Source of the DNA: UBA2336 sp964419145
GTDB taxonomy: Bacteria; Bacteroidota; Bacteroidia; Cytophagales; Cyclobacteriaceae
Assembly: GCA_964419145.1 (NCBI GenBank)
Contig: CAYQOM010000002.1
Coordinates: forward strand, 248,001-312,000
DNA: 64,000 bases
Reading direction: 5' to 3'
Below the pieces are notes generated by a model. It did no database searches. It was not told where the DNA came from and saw nothing but the letters and a program-made list of their open reading frames with translations. The position numbers and the translations under genes were made by a program. Shown here piece after piece: positions 35,641-43,608 of the stretch (positions are counted from its first letter, which is position 1; every line of letters starts with the position of its first letter).

Positions 35641-36528
35641 CTAGTAGAGTTCGTCAAGCGACATTTTTAAATAGCGGCCAATAGAGAAAAACGTGCTGAT
35701 TGCGGCCACCAACATTCCAAGAATGACAAGTACACCAGCCAACAACAATACATGGTCCTTATTCATAAGCAGCACAAGGTCTTCAACTTCACCGTGCGCA
35801 TAATTAACCAACGCGGCTATACCGGCCGAAGCGAGCATTGCGGCTATCAATCCGTACAACAACGACCGTACAATAAACGGTCGCTGAATAAACCAATGTT
35901 TGGCACCAACCAATTGCATGCTTCGGATCAGGAACCGTTGAGAAAATAACGCAAGTCTGATTGTATTATTGATTAACAGTACAACGGTTATAAGCAGTAA
36001 GGTGGCTAACCCAAGTAAAATAAGCGATATGCTGGTGATATTCTTATTAACCGATTCAATCAGGCCTTCTTTCGGTACCACCTGAAAGATGCCGTTCATG
36101 CCTTCAATTTCTTTCTTTATTTTTTGCATTTCCCCGGCCTGATGAAAGCGGGCATCAATGCTGATCAGGTAGGCGTCATGAAGTGGATTTTCTCCCAATA
36201 GCTCAGTAAAATCTTCTCCGGTTTTTTCCACAAACTCTTTGGCGGCTTGCTCTTTGGAAACAAACTGAAGGGCAGGGCCCAGGGTTTCTTTGCTGATGTA
36301 GGGGAGGGCTTCCAGTTTTTTCTCAATCTGATCGCGTTGCGTTTCGGTCAGGTTGGTATTCAGGTACACCTCCATGCGAATGTTGTCACGCACCAGCTTT
36401 TCCAGCTGATTGGAGTAGATCAGGGCAATTCCGAAAAGTCCGATAACGATGAGGGCCAGCGTAATGCTGATGATTACCCCAACAGATGGATAACTGCCCA
36501 GTTTTTTCTTGCTGTAGGACTTTTGCAT
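35641..36528 (-). CDS. ftsX: Cell division protein FtsX
   Basis: The membrane partner of FtsE, coupling division to wall hydrolase activation. There are four membrane helices, the first at about residues 17-40 and the others in the C-terminal half, with a periplasmic domain of about 120 residues between helices one and two. The 295-residue length and the IRSMQLVGAKHWFIQRPF cytoplasmic loop match FtsX. No ftsE adjoins it, as in other Bacteroidota. It leads the operon ftsX-DUF3098-uppP-truB-ribF. Confidence 0.94.
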   Translation of the reverse strand: MQKSYSKKKLGSYPSVGVIISITLALIVIGLFGIALIYSNQLEKLVRDNIRMEVYLNTNLTETQRDQIEKKLEALPYISKETLGPALQFVSKEQAAKEFVEKTGEDFTELLGENPLHDAYLISIDARFHQAGEMQKIKKEIEGMNGIFQVVPKEGLIESVNKNITSISLILLGLATLLLITVVLLINNTIRLALFSQRFLIRSMQLVGAKHWFIQRPFIVRSLLYGLIAAMLASAGIAALVNYAHGEVEDLVLLMNKDHVLLLAGVLVILGMLVAAISTFFSIGRYLKMSLDELY

Positions 36529-36545
36529 GCGGCCAAATTTAGGAA

Positions 36546-36584
36546 ATAAAAAAGCCTCTGGAAATTTACCAGAGGCTTTTTATT
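36546..36584 (-). terminator. Rho-independent terminator of the sigma/anti-sigma unit
   Basis: Arms AAAGCCTCTGG (36551-36561) and CCAGAGGCTTT (36569-36579) match perfectly and are bounded by A and T runs. On the minus strand a T-tract follows, 14 bases past the anti-sigma-like gene's stop. Confidence 0.85.
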
Positions 36585-36597
36585 GGCTCCCCCTCAA

Positions 36598-37461
36598 TCA
36601 GTCTACACGATGCTCTTTTAACTTCTGAATCAGCTTGGGATCGCGAATGGCCACCAGTTCAATCGGTGTGTCCTTCTTCACATCCAGCAGGTAGTAATTT
36701 GATTTGTAATACAAGAACACAGTTCGCTTTTCTTTGGCTATGAATTCAAGAATTTCATACAGGTTTTCTTCAAACGAACCGTAGAGAATCAGTTTGCCAT
36801 TTCTGAACAGGTAGTGGAAATTGTACTTTCTGTTGTTGGCATCCGTTTCAACTTCTATGCTTGATGTTACAAATGCCTCTGCTATGATGGCCAGTTGCTC
36901 GCGTTCATGTTGAAGTACCGGGTCATCCGCTGGCTCTTCTTCCGGGGTGAATAAATCCAACGCTGGTCTTGGTTCATTTGATGACTCGGATTTCTTCTCT
37001 GTATTTTTCTTCGCCACGGCATTATCCTGATCCCCTTGCGCGACAACCGCGTTATCTTCAGGCTGATTTTCTTCAGGTTGATCTACTTGTGGTACAGCTG
37101 GTGTTTCAACAGGTTGAGCCTGTTCCGTAATCGGAGATTCAGGTTGCTGTTCAGTCGTATCGTTAAAGTAGAAGTAAACAGCAGTTGAAACAACACCTAC
37201 TACAATCACAGAGGATACCACTTTGGTAAGCAAGGCGCTTTGACCGCCCGGTATGGAGGCCACGGGAATCTTATTCAACATTGTTTTTAACTCCGCCACG
37301 CGTGCCTGGCGAATACTGTCCACCAAGGATTGCTGTAGCTGCATTTCCTTTTGTAATTCCGGATCAGCCTCAAGCTTTTGCTCGAAAGCCTGCCTGTCGT
37401 GCTCATTCAAGCGGTTCGACAGGTAGTCGTCCAGTAATTCTAAATCCCTTTCTAAGGCCAT
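36598..37461 (-). CDS. Membrane anti-sigma-like protein
   Basis: A 287-residue single-pass membrane protein. Residues 1-65 are a cytoplasmic helical domain with anti-sigma-like features (DDYLSNRLNEHDRQAFEQKL). One helix spans about residues 78-98, and the rest is a periplasmic region with an acidic, Pro/Glu/Gln-rich spacer and a folded C-terminus. No zinc-binding HCC motif is visible in the N-domain. It starts 4 bases after the sigma factor stop, the usual arrangement for a sigma and its regulator. The role is inferred from position and layout. Confidence 0.75.
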   Translation of the reverse strand: MALERDLELLDDYLSNRLNEHDRQAFEQKLEADPELQKEMQLQQSLVDSIRQARVAELKTMLNKIPVASIPGGQSALLTKVVSSVIVVGVVSTAVYFYFNDTTEQQPESPITEQAQPVETPAVPQVDQPEENQPEDNAVVAQGDQDNAVAKKNTEKKSESSNEPRPALDLFTPEEEPADDPVLQHEREQLAIIAEAFVTSSIEVETDANNRKYNFHYLFRNGKLILYGSFEENLYEILEFIAKEKRTVFLYYKSNYYLLDVKKDTPIELVAIRDPKLIQKLKEHRVD

Positions 37462-37465
37462 GTTC

Positions 37466-38005
37466 TTAATCTAAAAAGTCCCGCTCAGAATACTGAGCCT
37501 TCACCAATTCGTCTAATTTCTTTTTGCACTTATATTTCTTCGTCTTTGCAGTATCCGTATTGGCAAATCCCAATTTTTCGGCAATGTCCTGCATCGACAT
37601 TTCTTCAAAGTAGTAGTACATCAAAACCTTCTTACAGGTTTCGCCCAGTTGCTCAATGCATTGGGCGATGATTCTGTTCCGCTCCTCGGTTTCAGTATCC
37701 AGGGTTACCGCAACGTCCTTTTCTTCATTGGAAAGGCGTTTTTTACGGTCCAGTTCTTTTCTCCACAAATTCTGGCATATACTGTAGATATATGTGCTGA
37801 TTTTGGAGGTCATTACCAGCTTTCCGGAGGTTGCCTTTTGCCAGAAAACCACGAGGGCATCCTGATAAATGTCACGGGCCTCTTCTTCCGTTCCGCTGTT
37901 GGTGATAACCAATTTGGTCATCATCCGGTAATATTTTTTGTATAGGAACTCCAGAGCCTTCTCATCGCCTCGGCAGATGCGGTCAAAGATCTCCTTTTCT
38001 TCCAT
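37466..38005 (-). CDS. ECF-type RNA polymerase sigma factor
   Basis: A sigma-70 family ECF factor. Region 2 is about residues 12-75 (FLYKKYYRMMTKLV, ARDIYQDALVVFW) and region 4 about 120-165 (YYFEEMSMQDIAEKLGFANTDTAKTKKYKC). I chose the ATG at 38005, which yields 179 residues, the usual ECF size. The frame continues upstream to 38248 but that part overlaps the DUF2147 gene. An ATG at 38029 is an alternative. It is followed by the anti-sigma-like gene, and probably controls an envelope response. Confidence 0.88.
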   Translation of the reverse strand: MEEKEIFDRICRGDEKALEFLYKKYYRMMTKLVITNSGTEEEARDIYQDALVVFWQKATSGKLVMTSKISTYIYSICQNLWRKELDRKKRLSNEEKDVAVTLDTETEERNRIIAQCIEQLGETCKKVLMYYYFEEMSMQDIAEKLGFANTDTAKTKKYKCKKKLDELVKAQYSERDFLD

Positions 38006-38099
38006 TACTGAGCTCGACTTGTATACCATGGGGTATGTGCGATGTAACCCGTGTACGGGATTTCTTTTAGATTTATCGATTACCTGTTTTTTTCGGTGG

Positions 38100-38528
38100 T
38101 TAAGATACTCTTTTCCACGTTTGCGTGCGCCATACAGGCCCCCAATACCCGCGAACTTTAAGGTCTTTGCCCTCGAGCCAGATTTTGCATCGGTAAACTT
38201 TTCCAGCCTCCGGATCCAGGATATCTCCTTCAGCGTATTCATCACCAACTTTTTTCAGTTTTCGGATGATCTCCATACCGAGAATCTTTTTTTGAAACCG
38301 CTCATCATCCTTCGGGCATTTTTCACATACGGGGTCCGTGTCTTTGCCGGGCTTTGGGAATATTTTGATCACTTTTCCATAGATCAGCCCACCGCGCTCA
38401 AAAATCTCAACAATGGATTTGGTCTCGCCTGTATTGTCATCAATGGATTTCCATTGGCCCAGAACGGAGGTTTGGCTAAAGGCGCTTAACGAAAAAAACA
38501 GAAAAATCAGGGACAGGGTGTTACGCAT
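38100..38528 (-). CDS. DUF2147-family exported protein
   Basis: A 142-residue secreted protein with a signal peptide ending near AFSQ (residue 19). The DUF2147 pattern is clear: GQWKSIDDNTGE, two Cys in CEKCPKDD, GDILDPEAGKVYRC and a closing GYWGPVWRTQTW. The family is common in Proteobacteria and Bacteroidota with no proven activity. It lies upstream of the sigma gene on the same strand and may share its transcript. Confidence 0.87.
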   Translation of the reverse strand: MRNTLSLIFLFFSLSAFSQTSVLGQWKSIDDNTGETKSIVEIFERGGLIYGKVIKIFPKPGKDTDPVCEKCPKDDERFQKKILGMEIIRKLKKVGDEYAEGDILDPEAGKVYRCKIWLEGKDLKVRGYWGPVWRTQTWKRVS

Positions 38529-38549
38529 AGAGTTGGTCGTTTTGGTACA

Positions 38550-38583
38550 AAAATAAAAACCCTGACGGTTAGGTCAGGGTTTT
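38550..38583 (-). terminator. Rho-independent terminator of hppA
   Basis: Perfect 11-bp arms AAAACCCTGAC (38556-38566) and GTCAGGGTTTT (38573-38583) with a 6-base loop. On the minus strand TTTTTATTTTT follows. Confidence 0.88.
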
Positions 38584-38600
38584 CAAGAATTCAAAAAATA

Positions 38601-40898
38601 TTATTTCACCTCCACCTGATCAGCAGGAGTGGTGCTTACTACTTCGATGGTCGGTTTGGATGGCTCTACGTTAGCTTCCAATTCTGGCGCTGGAGCCAAA
38701 AGCGGAGCAATAACTAAGGCCACTACAGACATCAGCTTTAACAGGATATTCAAAGAAGGTCCGGATGTATCCTTAAACGGATCACCTACTGTATCACCCA
38801 CCACAGCGGCTTTGTGTGGTTCAGATTTCTTGTAGTACTTCTGGCCGTTGATTTCAACGCCTTCTTCAAAGCTTTTCTTGGCGTTATCCCATGCACCACC
38901 GGCATTCGATTGGAAAATGGCCATCAATACACCTGATACGGTAACACCAGCCAACATACCACCTAATGCTTCCACACCGAAGCCCGGCAGGAAGGCGATC
39001 AATACCGGAGCAATAACGGCCATTAACCCAGGCAGTACCATTTGGCGAATAGCCGCCTCCGTAGAAATCTCTACACATTTACCATATTCGGCTTTGCCAT
39101 CTGCTTCATGGAATATCTTCTTGTCTTCATCCGACCATTCTTCAATGGCCTTGTCGCCATTGCGTTTCATGGCATCAAGCGCAGCTTTGAGTTGTGGAAT
39201 AGAAGTAAACTGGCGTCTCACTTCTTCAATCATCGACATCGCAGCACGCCCTACCGCACCCATAGCCATTGCCGAGAATACAAATGGTAGCATACCACCG
39301 ATGAACAGACCAGCCATTACGTTGGCTTTTGACACATCAATAGAGCCAAGCTTGGCAGTGGTCATAAATGCACCAAATAACGCCAATGCAGTAAGTGCAG
39401 CTGAAGCAATGGCAAAACCTTTACCGATAGCCGCTGTGGTGTTTCCAACAGCATCCAACTTATCGGTACGGGTACGTACATCCTTCGGTAATTCTGACAT
39501 TTCCGCAATACCACCGGCATTGTCAGAAATAGGACCGTATGCATCAACTGCAAGTTGGATACCCAGGTTTGAAAGCATACCTACAGCAGCAATGGCGATA
39601 CCGTACAAACCACCGAAGTAGAATGCACCGATAATAGAAAAAGCGATAATGATAATTGGCAATGCAGTGGACATCATGCCTACGCCTAAGCCAGCAATAA
39701 TGTTTGTTGCAGCACCCGTTGAGGATTGACGAACAATAGAGAGAACAGGCTTTTTGCCCATACCGGTGTAGTATTCTGTGATAAGACCAACCAATAATCC
39801 GGCAATCAAACCGATTACTGTTGCCCAGAATACGCCCATGGCTGTCATGGTGCGAACAAACGGAGTTCCGTCATCATTAGTATACAATGGATCAGTAAAT
39901 GTCCACTGCTCAGGAAGCATATAGGTAATGATGAAATATGAAGCGGCAATCATTAAACCGGATGAAATGAATTCGCCCATGTTCAACGCTCTTTGCGGAT
40001 CGCCACCTTCTTTTACGCGAACAAAAAATGTTCCCAGGAACGACATTACAATACCCACACCGGCCAATACCAGCGGAAGTAATACCGCAGAAAGTCCGTT
40101 GAAATTATCAACAAAACCTGGTACCATGAAAGCGGCACCCAATACCATGGTACCGATAATGGAACCTACGTAAGATTCAAATAAGTCGGCACCCATACCG
40201 GCAACGTCACCTACGTTGTCACCAACGTTATCTGCGATCGTGGCGGGGTTCAAAGGGTGATCCTCAGGAATACCGGCTTCTACTTTACCTACCAGGTCAG
40301 CGCCTACGTCAGCAGCTTTGGTGTAGATACCACCACCAACACGAGCAAAAAGTGCAATAGAAGAAGCACCAAATGAAAATCCAGTGATGATAGTAATTAC
40401 CTGGGTAAGGTTTGCCTGGTTATCAATACCAAACATATTAGAGTAAATGATGAACAAGGTGCTTAACCCTAAAACACCAAGACCAACAACGCCCATACCC
40501 ATAACTGAACCACCGGCAAAGGCAACTTCAAGGGCGCGGCCTAAGCTGGTACGTGCAGCCTGTGTGGTGCGTACGTTTGCTTTGGTTGCCACTTTCATAC
40601 CAATAAAGCCGGCTAAGGCTGAACAGAAGGCACCCAAAACGAATGAGACAGCCACTAGTGGTGAAGAAGTTTCGGCATTTGCCGTTACACCAAGCAATAT
40701 GGCAACACATAAAACGAAAATTGCCAATATTTTATACTCGGCTTTCAGGAAGGCCATGGCGCCTTCGGCAATGTGGCCGGCAATTTTTTTCATTTTGTCC
40801 GACCCAGCATCCTGTTTAGTAACCCAGGCACTTTTCCACAAGACAAAAATGATTCCCAATACACCGAATATCGGGAGGTAATAGAGTAAATTTTCCAT
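38601..40898 (-). CDS. hppA: Membrane-bound ion-pumping pyrophosphatase, K+-dependent type
   Basis: An integral membrane pyrophosphatase of 765 residues with about 16 membrane helices, using PPi hydrolysis to pump H+ or Na+. The substrate-binding signature GGGIYTKAADVGADLVGKVE and the DNVGDNVGD run are intact. The sequence GNTTAAIGKG has Ala at the position that marks K+-dependent enzymes (Lys in K+-independent ones). Whether it pumps Na+ or H+ cannot be decided by eye. It is a single-gene unit with its own terminator. Confidence 0.96.
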   Translation of the reverse strand: MENLLYYLPIFGVLGIIFVLWKSAWVTKQDAGSDKMKKIAGHIAEGAMAFLKAEYKILAIFVLCVAILLGVTANAETSSPLVAVSFVLGAFCSALAGFIGMKVATKANVRTTQAARTSLGRALEVAFAGGSVMGMGVVGLGVLGLSTLFIIYSNMFGIDNQANLTQVITIITGFSFGASSIALFARVGGGIYTKAADVGADLVGKVEAGIPEDHPLNPATIADNVGDNVGDVAGMGADLFESYVGSIIGTMVLGAAFMVPGFVDNFNGLSAVLLPLVLAGVGIVMSFLGTFFVRVKEGGDPQRALNMGEFISSGLMIAASYFIITYMLPEQWTFTDPLYTNDDGTPFVRTMTAMGVFWATVIGLIAGLLVGLITEYYTGMGKKPVLSIVRQSSTGAATNIIAGLGVGMMSTALPIIIIAFSIIGAFYFGGLYGIAIAAVGMLSNLGIQLAVDAYGPISDNAGGIAEMSELPKDVRTRTDKLDAVGNTTAAIGKGFAIASAALTALALFGAFMTTAKLGSIDVSKANVMAGLFIGGMLPFVFSAMAMGAVGRAAMSMIEEVRRQFTSIPQLKAALDAMKRNGDKAIEEWSDEDKKIFHEADGKAEYGKCVEISTEAAIRQMVLPGLMAVIAPVLIAFLPGFGVEALGGMLAGVTVSGVLMAIFQSNAGGAWDNAKKSFEEGVEINGQKYYKKSEPHKAAVVGDTVGDPFKDTSGPSLNILLKLMSVVALVIAPLLAPAPELEANVEPSKPTIEVVSTTPADQVEVK

Positions 40899-41077
40899 GT
40901 TCGTTATTAAGGTTATCGATTCAGTTAATGTTTCTTAAGGTCGTCCGCTGTCAACAGGTTTGCCCATGAACGGGCTGAATTTCAACGCATTCGACAATAG
41001 GCCTTAAAAAGCAGCGCAAAGATAGAATAACTCGTAAATCCTGCAAAAATCATCGGAATTTGCAGGTTGAGGTATTT
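40899..41077. other. Intergenic region upstream of hppA with weak hairpins
   Basis: These 179 bases separate hppA from the next leftward gene. They hold the hppA promoter, a small GCCC/GGGC hairpin, and a hairpin with arms CCTGCAAA (41040-41047) and TTTGCAGG (41059-41066) that could terminate the upstream unit. No RNA gene is evident. Confidence 0.4.
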
Positions 41078-41467
41078 TTATGAATCTAAAAAGGTTGTTT
41101 TGAGAACCCCCCAAAGCTGTTTTTTCTTTTGATCATCCAAGGTGGGCAGATTGTCAGCCAATACCACCCGAATTCCTTCCCAGTGAATAGATGTATACAG
41201 GGTGTTCGCCTGCTTCAGGTGAACGCCAAATGATAAGACGGAAACGGGATTGAATATTTTCAGTGATTCCAGATCAGCTTCTGTTTTTACCAGCAGTTGG
41301 ATGCTTTCGAATCTAAGTTTAACCGAATTGAGAATTTTAATAAGTAGTTCCTGTTCTTCCGGTTTATAAGTCGACCAGTCTTGCGGAAGCAAGACAAGGG
41401 TGTTGCCACGAATTACAACGAGTTCTTCCTGAAAGGTTTGTTCCACAAGATCGCGTGATAGCGTCAT
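41078..41467 (-). CDS. Hypothetical protein (129 aa), possibly a DNA polymerase III psi-like subunit
   Basis: A 129-residue cytoplasmic protein with an alternating helix-strand pattern. Its start overlaps the thioesterase stop by 3 bases (ATGA). The N-terminus (MTLSRDLVEQ) and the layout of the last third, including WEGIRVVLADNLPTL and a helix with QLWGVLK, remind me of the E. coli HolD (psi) protein. The resemblance is weak and seen by eye only. If it is psi-like, it would bridge the clamp loader to SSB. I otherwise recognise no family. Confidence 0.6.
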   Translation of the reverse strand: MTLSRDLVEQTFQEELVVIRGNTLVLLPQDWSTYKPEEQELLIKILNSVKLRFESIQLLVKTEADLESLKIFNPVSVLSFGVHLKQANTLYTSIHWEGIRVVLADNLPTLDDQKKKQLWGVLKTTFLDS

Positions 41468-41988
41468 TCCTCCAGGTTAAAAATAGATTTCAATTCATGT
41501 GCATCGTGTGGTTTCATACGGCCGGCCAGAATCAGACGAAGTTGCCTTCTGCGTAAAGCACCGTTATAAAATTCTTTGTCTTCATCTGTTTCCGGTTCAA
41601 TCTCTGGCACATCAATCGGCCGACCGCTTTGGTCAACTGCAACAAACGTGAAGAAGGCACTATTGCTTTCCATTTTCTTTCCGGATGGAATGTCTTCAGC
41701 ATCGACATCGATGCGTACTTCCATAGATGAATTGAACGCCCGCGTAACTTTGGCTTTTAAGGTTACTACATTGCCCAGCAATATGGGGTGCTTAAAGGAA
41801 ATATTATCAACGGATGCTGTTACCACAATGCGGTTGGAGTGTTTCTGCGCAGCAATGGCTGAAACAATATCCATCCAATGCATCAATCGGCCACCCATTA
41901 AGTTGTTGAGTGTATTGGTATCGTTTGGCAACACGAGTTCGGTCATGCTTACAAATGATTCACGCGGGAATTTTTTCTTTCTTGGCAT
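41464..41988 (-). CDS. Acyl-CoA thioesterase, hot-dog fold
   Basis: Hydrolyses acyl-CoA to free acid and CoA. The N-terminal motif NTLNNLMGGRLMHWMD (about residues 24-39) matches the YciA/BFIT-like family, including the catalytic Asn/Gly-Gly region. DNISFKHPILLGNVVTLKAKV forms the central helix-to-strand segment. A charged C-terminal tail of about 45 residues is longer than the minimal 130-residue enzyme. It starts 18 bases after the pcm stop, so pcm, thioesterase and the psi-like gene form one unit. Confidence 0.9.
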   Translation of the reverse strand: MPRKKKFPRESFVSMTELVLPNDTNTLNNLMGGRLMHWMDIVSAIAAQKHSNRIVVTASVDNISFKHPILLGNVVTLKAKVTRAFNSSMEVRIDVDAEDIPSGKKMESNSAFFTFVAVDQSGRPIDVPEIEPETDEDKEFYNGALRRRQLRLILAGRMKPHDAHELKSIFNLEE

Positions 41989-42006
41989 TCTCTTTTTTGA
42001 TTACGG

Positions 42007-42657
42007 CTACTTACCCCAACCTTGTTCGCCCAATAGCGGCACAAAGCTAAAATAATCGAATTCTTCTTTGATCAGCTTTCCATTCTTTTTGGTGATCTTC
42101 AACATCACCTGCTTGTTTCGATCTCCCACGGGAATAACCAGTATACCTCCTTCAGCCAGTTGATCGATTAATGCATCGGGAACAACCGGAGCCCCGGCCG
42201 TTACAATGATTTTATCATAAGGCGCCTTTGCCGGTATTCCCTTCGATCCGTCACCAAAAAAGAAAAATGGTTTATACCCAAGTTTTGGAAGAAAGGCTTT
42301 GGCGGTTTCGTAGAGTTTCTTGTTGTATTCGATGGTGAACACCTTAGCGCCCATTTCCAACAACACGCAAGCCTGATAGCCTGATCCTGTGCCGATTTCC
42401 AATACTTTGTCGCCCGGCTTTACTTCAAGCTTTTCAGTTTGGAAGGCCACTGTATAGGGTTGAGAGATGGTTTGCCCTTCTCCAATGGGAAAAGCCTTAT
42501 CCTGATAAGCGTGCTCCAGGAAGGCATTTTCAAAAAAAACATGCCTTGGAACCTTGCCGATTGCAGCCAAAACGCGCTCATCTTTTATGCCCTTATTTTG
42601 CAGCACTTTAACCAGCTTATTTCGGAGCCCCCGCTGCCTGTAATTATCCTCTAACAT
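42007..42657 (-). CDS. pcm: Protein-L-isoaspartate O-methyltransferase
   Basis: Repairs isoaspartyl residues by SAM-dependent methylation. The SAM motif LEIGTGSGYQ is present, followed by VFTIEYNKKLYETAK and the conserved PYDKIIVTAGAP. I chose the ATG at 42657, so the protein opens with MLEDNYRQRGLR, the usual Pcm beginning. The frame extends 14 codons to a TTG at 42699 with an ATG at 42693. The 216-residue length is typical. It leads a three-gene leftward unit. Confidence 0.93.
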   Translation of the reverse strand: MLEDNYRQRGLRNKLVKVLQNKGIKDERVLAAIGKVPRHVFFENAFLEHAYQDKAFPIGEGQTISQPYTVAFQTEKLEVKPGDKVLEIGTGSGYQACVLLEMGAKVFTIEYNKKLYETAKAFLPKLGYKPFFFFGDGSKGIPAKAPYDKIIVTAGAPVVPDALIDQLAEGGILVIPVGDRNKQVMLKITKKNGKLIKEEFDYFSFVPLLGEQGWGK

Positions 42658-42763
42658 TTCAATTTGGCGCAAAAAAGGGCATTTTTTCGCCATGAACAAA
42701 GTTTCTTAAAATCTTTAGGAAAATTGAAACCAACCCGCGTACTTTAGGGTTCTCTCATGCACA

Positions 42764-43165
42764 GTGAATAAGCTTTTTGCCATAGCGTTCACGTGTATTT
42801 ACCTGCTCCTGACAGTAGGCGTGGTGAAAACCACACACTACTGCATGGGGCGGGCAAAATCCGCGGAAATCTTCAGTTTTGAGGCTAAAAAATGCCCCTG
42901 CGGTCAATTTATCCCTGAAAATACCAATTGTTGCCACGATGAACACGAACTCATCAAAATCGTTGATGATCAGTCATCTACTTCATTTTCGTTAGTTACT
43001 GTACCCGTTTTAGTAGAATTAGGGGAAATTTTCGTTTTAGAAACTGATAAAATCGGATTAACGAGTTCAACCCATTTAAATAATCGTAATACCGATTATT
43101 TAATCCCTCCAAAACCCATCTTTAAGCTGAACTGCAGCTACGTGCTTTACGATGATCAGGCTTGA
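42764..43165 (+). CDS. HYC_CC_PP-type cysteine/histidine protein
   Basis: A 133-residue exported or membrane-anchored protein, hydrophobic at about residues 5-20. It carries the motifs that name a Bacteroidota family: THYCMG (about residue 25), a second cluster KKCPCG, then NCCHDEH (about residue 55), and a late LIPPKP. Cys and His pairs like these usually bind copper or zinc. The start is a GTG at 42764, as an upstream ATG is in another frame. It leads a plus-strand group with an HMA protein and a TonB receptor. Metal handling is inferred. Confidence 0.82.
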   Translation: MNKLFAIAFTCIYLLLTVGVVKTTHYCMGRAKSAEIFSFEAKKCPCGQFIPENTNCCHDEHELIKIVDDQSSTSFSLVTVPVLVELGEIFVLETDKIGLTSSTHLNNRNTDYLIPPKPIFKLNCSYVLYDDQA

Positions 43166-43240
43166 TTGACATGGCCCGGATTACCGGTGCAGATTTTGTT
43201 TTATTCAATTAAGCATTTTAAACTGTATCATTTAAGCACT

Positions 43241-43600
43241 ATGAAAACGAATTCATTTTTAATTCTCCTACTGATTTTAGTTCTGCCTGTTTTTGTTCAG
43301 GCTCAGGATAAAGTTGTGACTGCCAATATTAAGGTTTACGGAAACTGTGGCATGTGCAAAAGCCGAATAGAAAAAGCCCTTGATTACAAAGGAATAAAGA
43401 AAGCCACCTGGAACACTAAATCTAAAATGCTTGAGGTAATCTATGTTCCTTCAAAGATTACTGAAAGCAAAATTCACGAACTGGTTGCTTCTGTTGGCCA
43501 CGACACAGATAAGGCGAAAGCTAAGGACACTGTATATGCCAAGCTGCCTTACTGCTGCCTGTATCGTGATCATGATCATTCCGGAATCACCGATAATTAA
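43241..43600 (+). CDS. Exported heavy-metal-associated (HMA) domain protein
   Basis: A 119-residue periplasmic protein with a signal peptide ending in VQAQ (residue 21). The HMA domain has the metal site GNCGMCKSRIEKA (CGMC), with conserved lysines and a VYVPS-type strand. A C-terminal YCCLYRDHDHSG adds a second Cys/His cluster. I chose the ATG at 43241 for the signal peptide; the frame extends 25 codons upstream with no gene-like content. Likely a copper or other soft-metal chaperone between the HYC protein and the receptor. Confidence 0.88.
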   Translation: MKTNSFLILLLILVLPVFVQAQDKVVTANIKVYGNCGMCKSRIEKALDYKGIKKATWNTKSKMLEVIYVPSKITESKIHELVASVGHDTDKAKAKDTVYAKLPYCCLYRDHDHSGITDN

Positions 43601-43608
43601 TTCGCACC

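Noticed and set aside
38006..38248. Long N-terminal extension of the ECF sigma factor
   Set aside because: It overlaps the conserved DUF2147 coding region on the same strand in another frame, and the internal ATG gives the standard ECF size.
43166..43240. 25-codon N-terminal extension of the HMA protein
   Set aside because: It would put charged and aromatic residues before a clear signal peptide that begins at the ATG at 43241.
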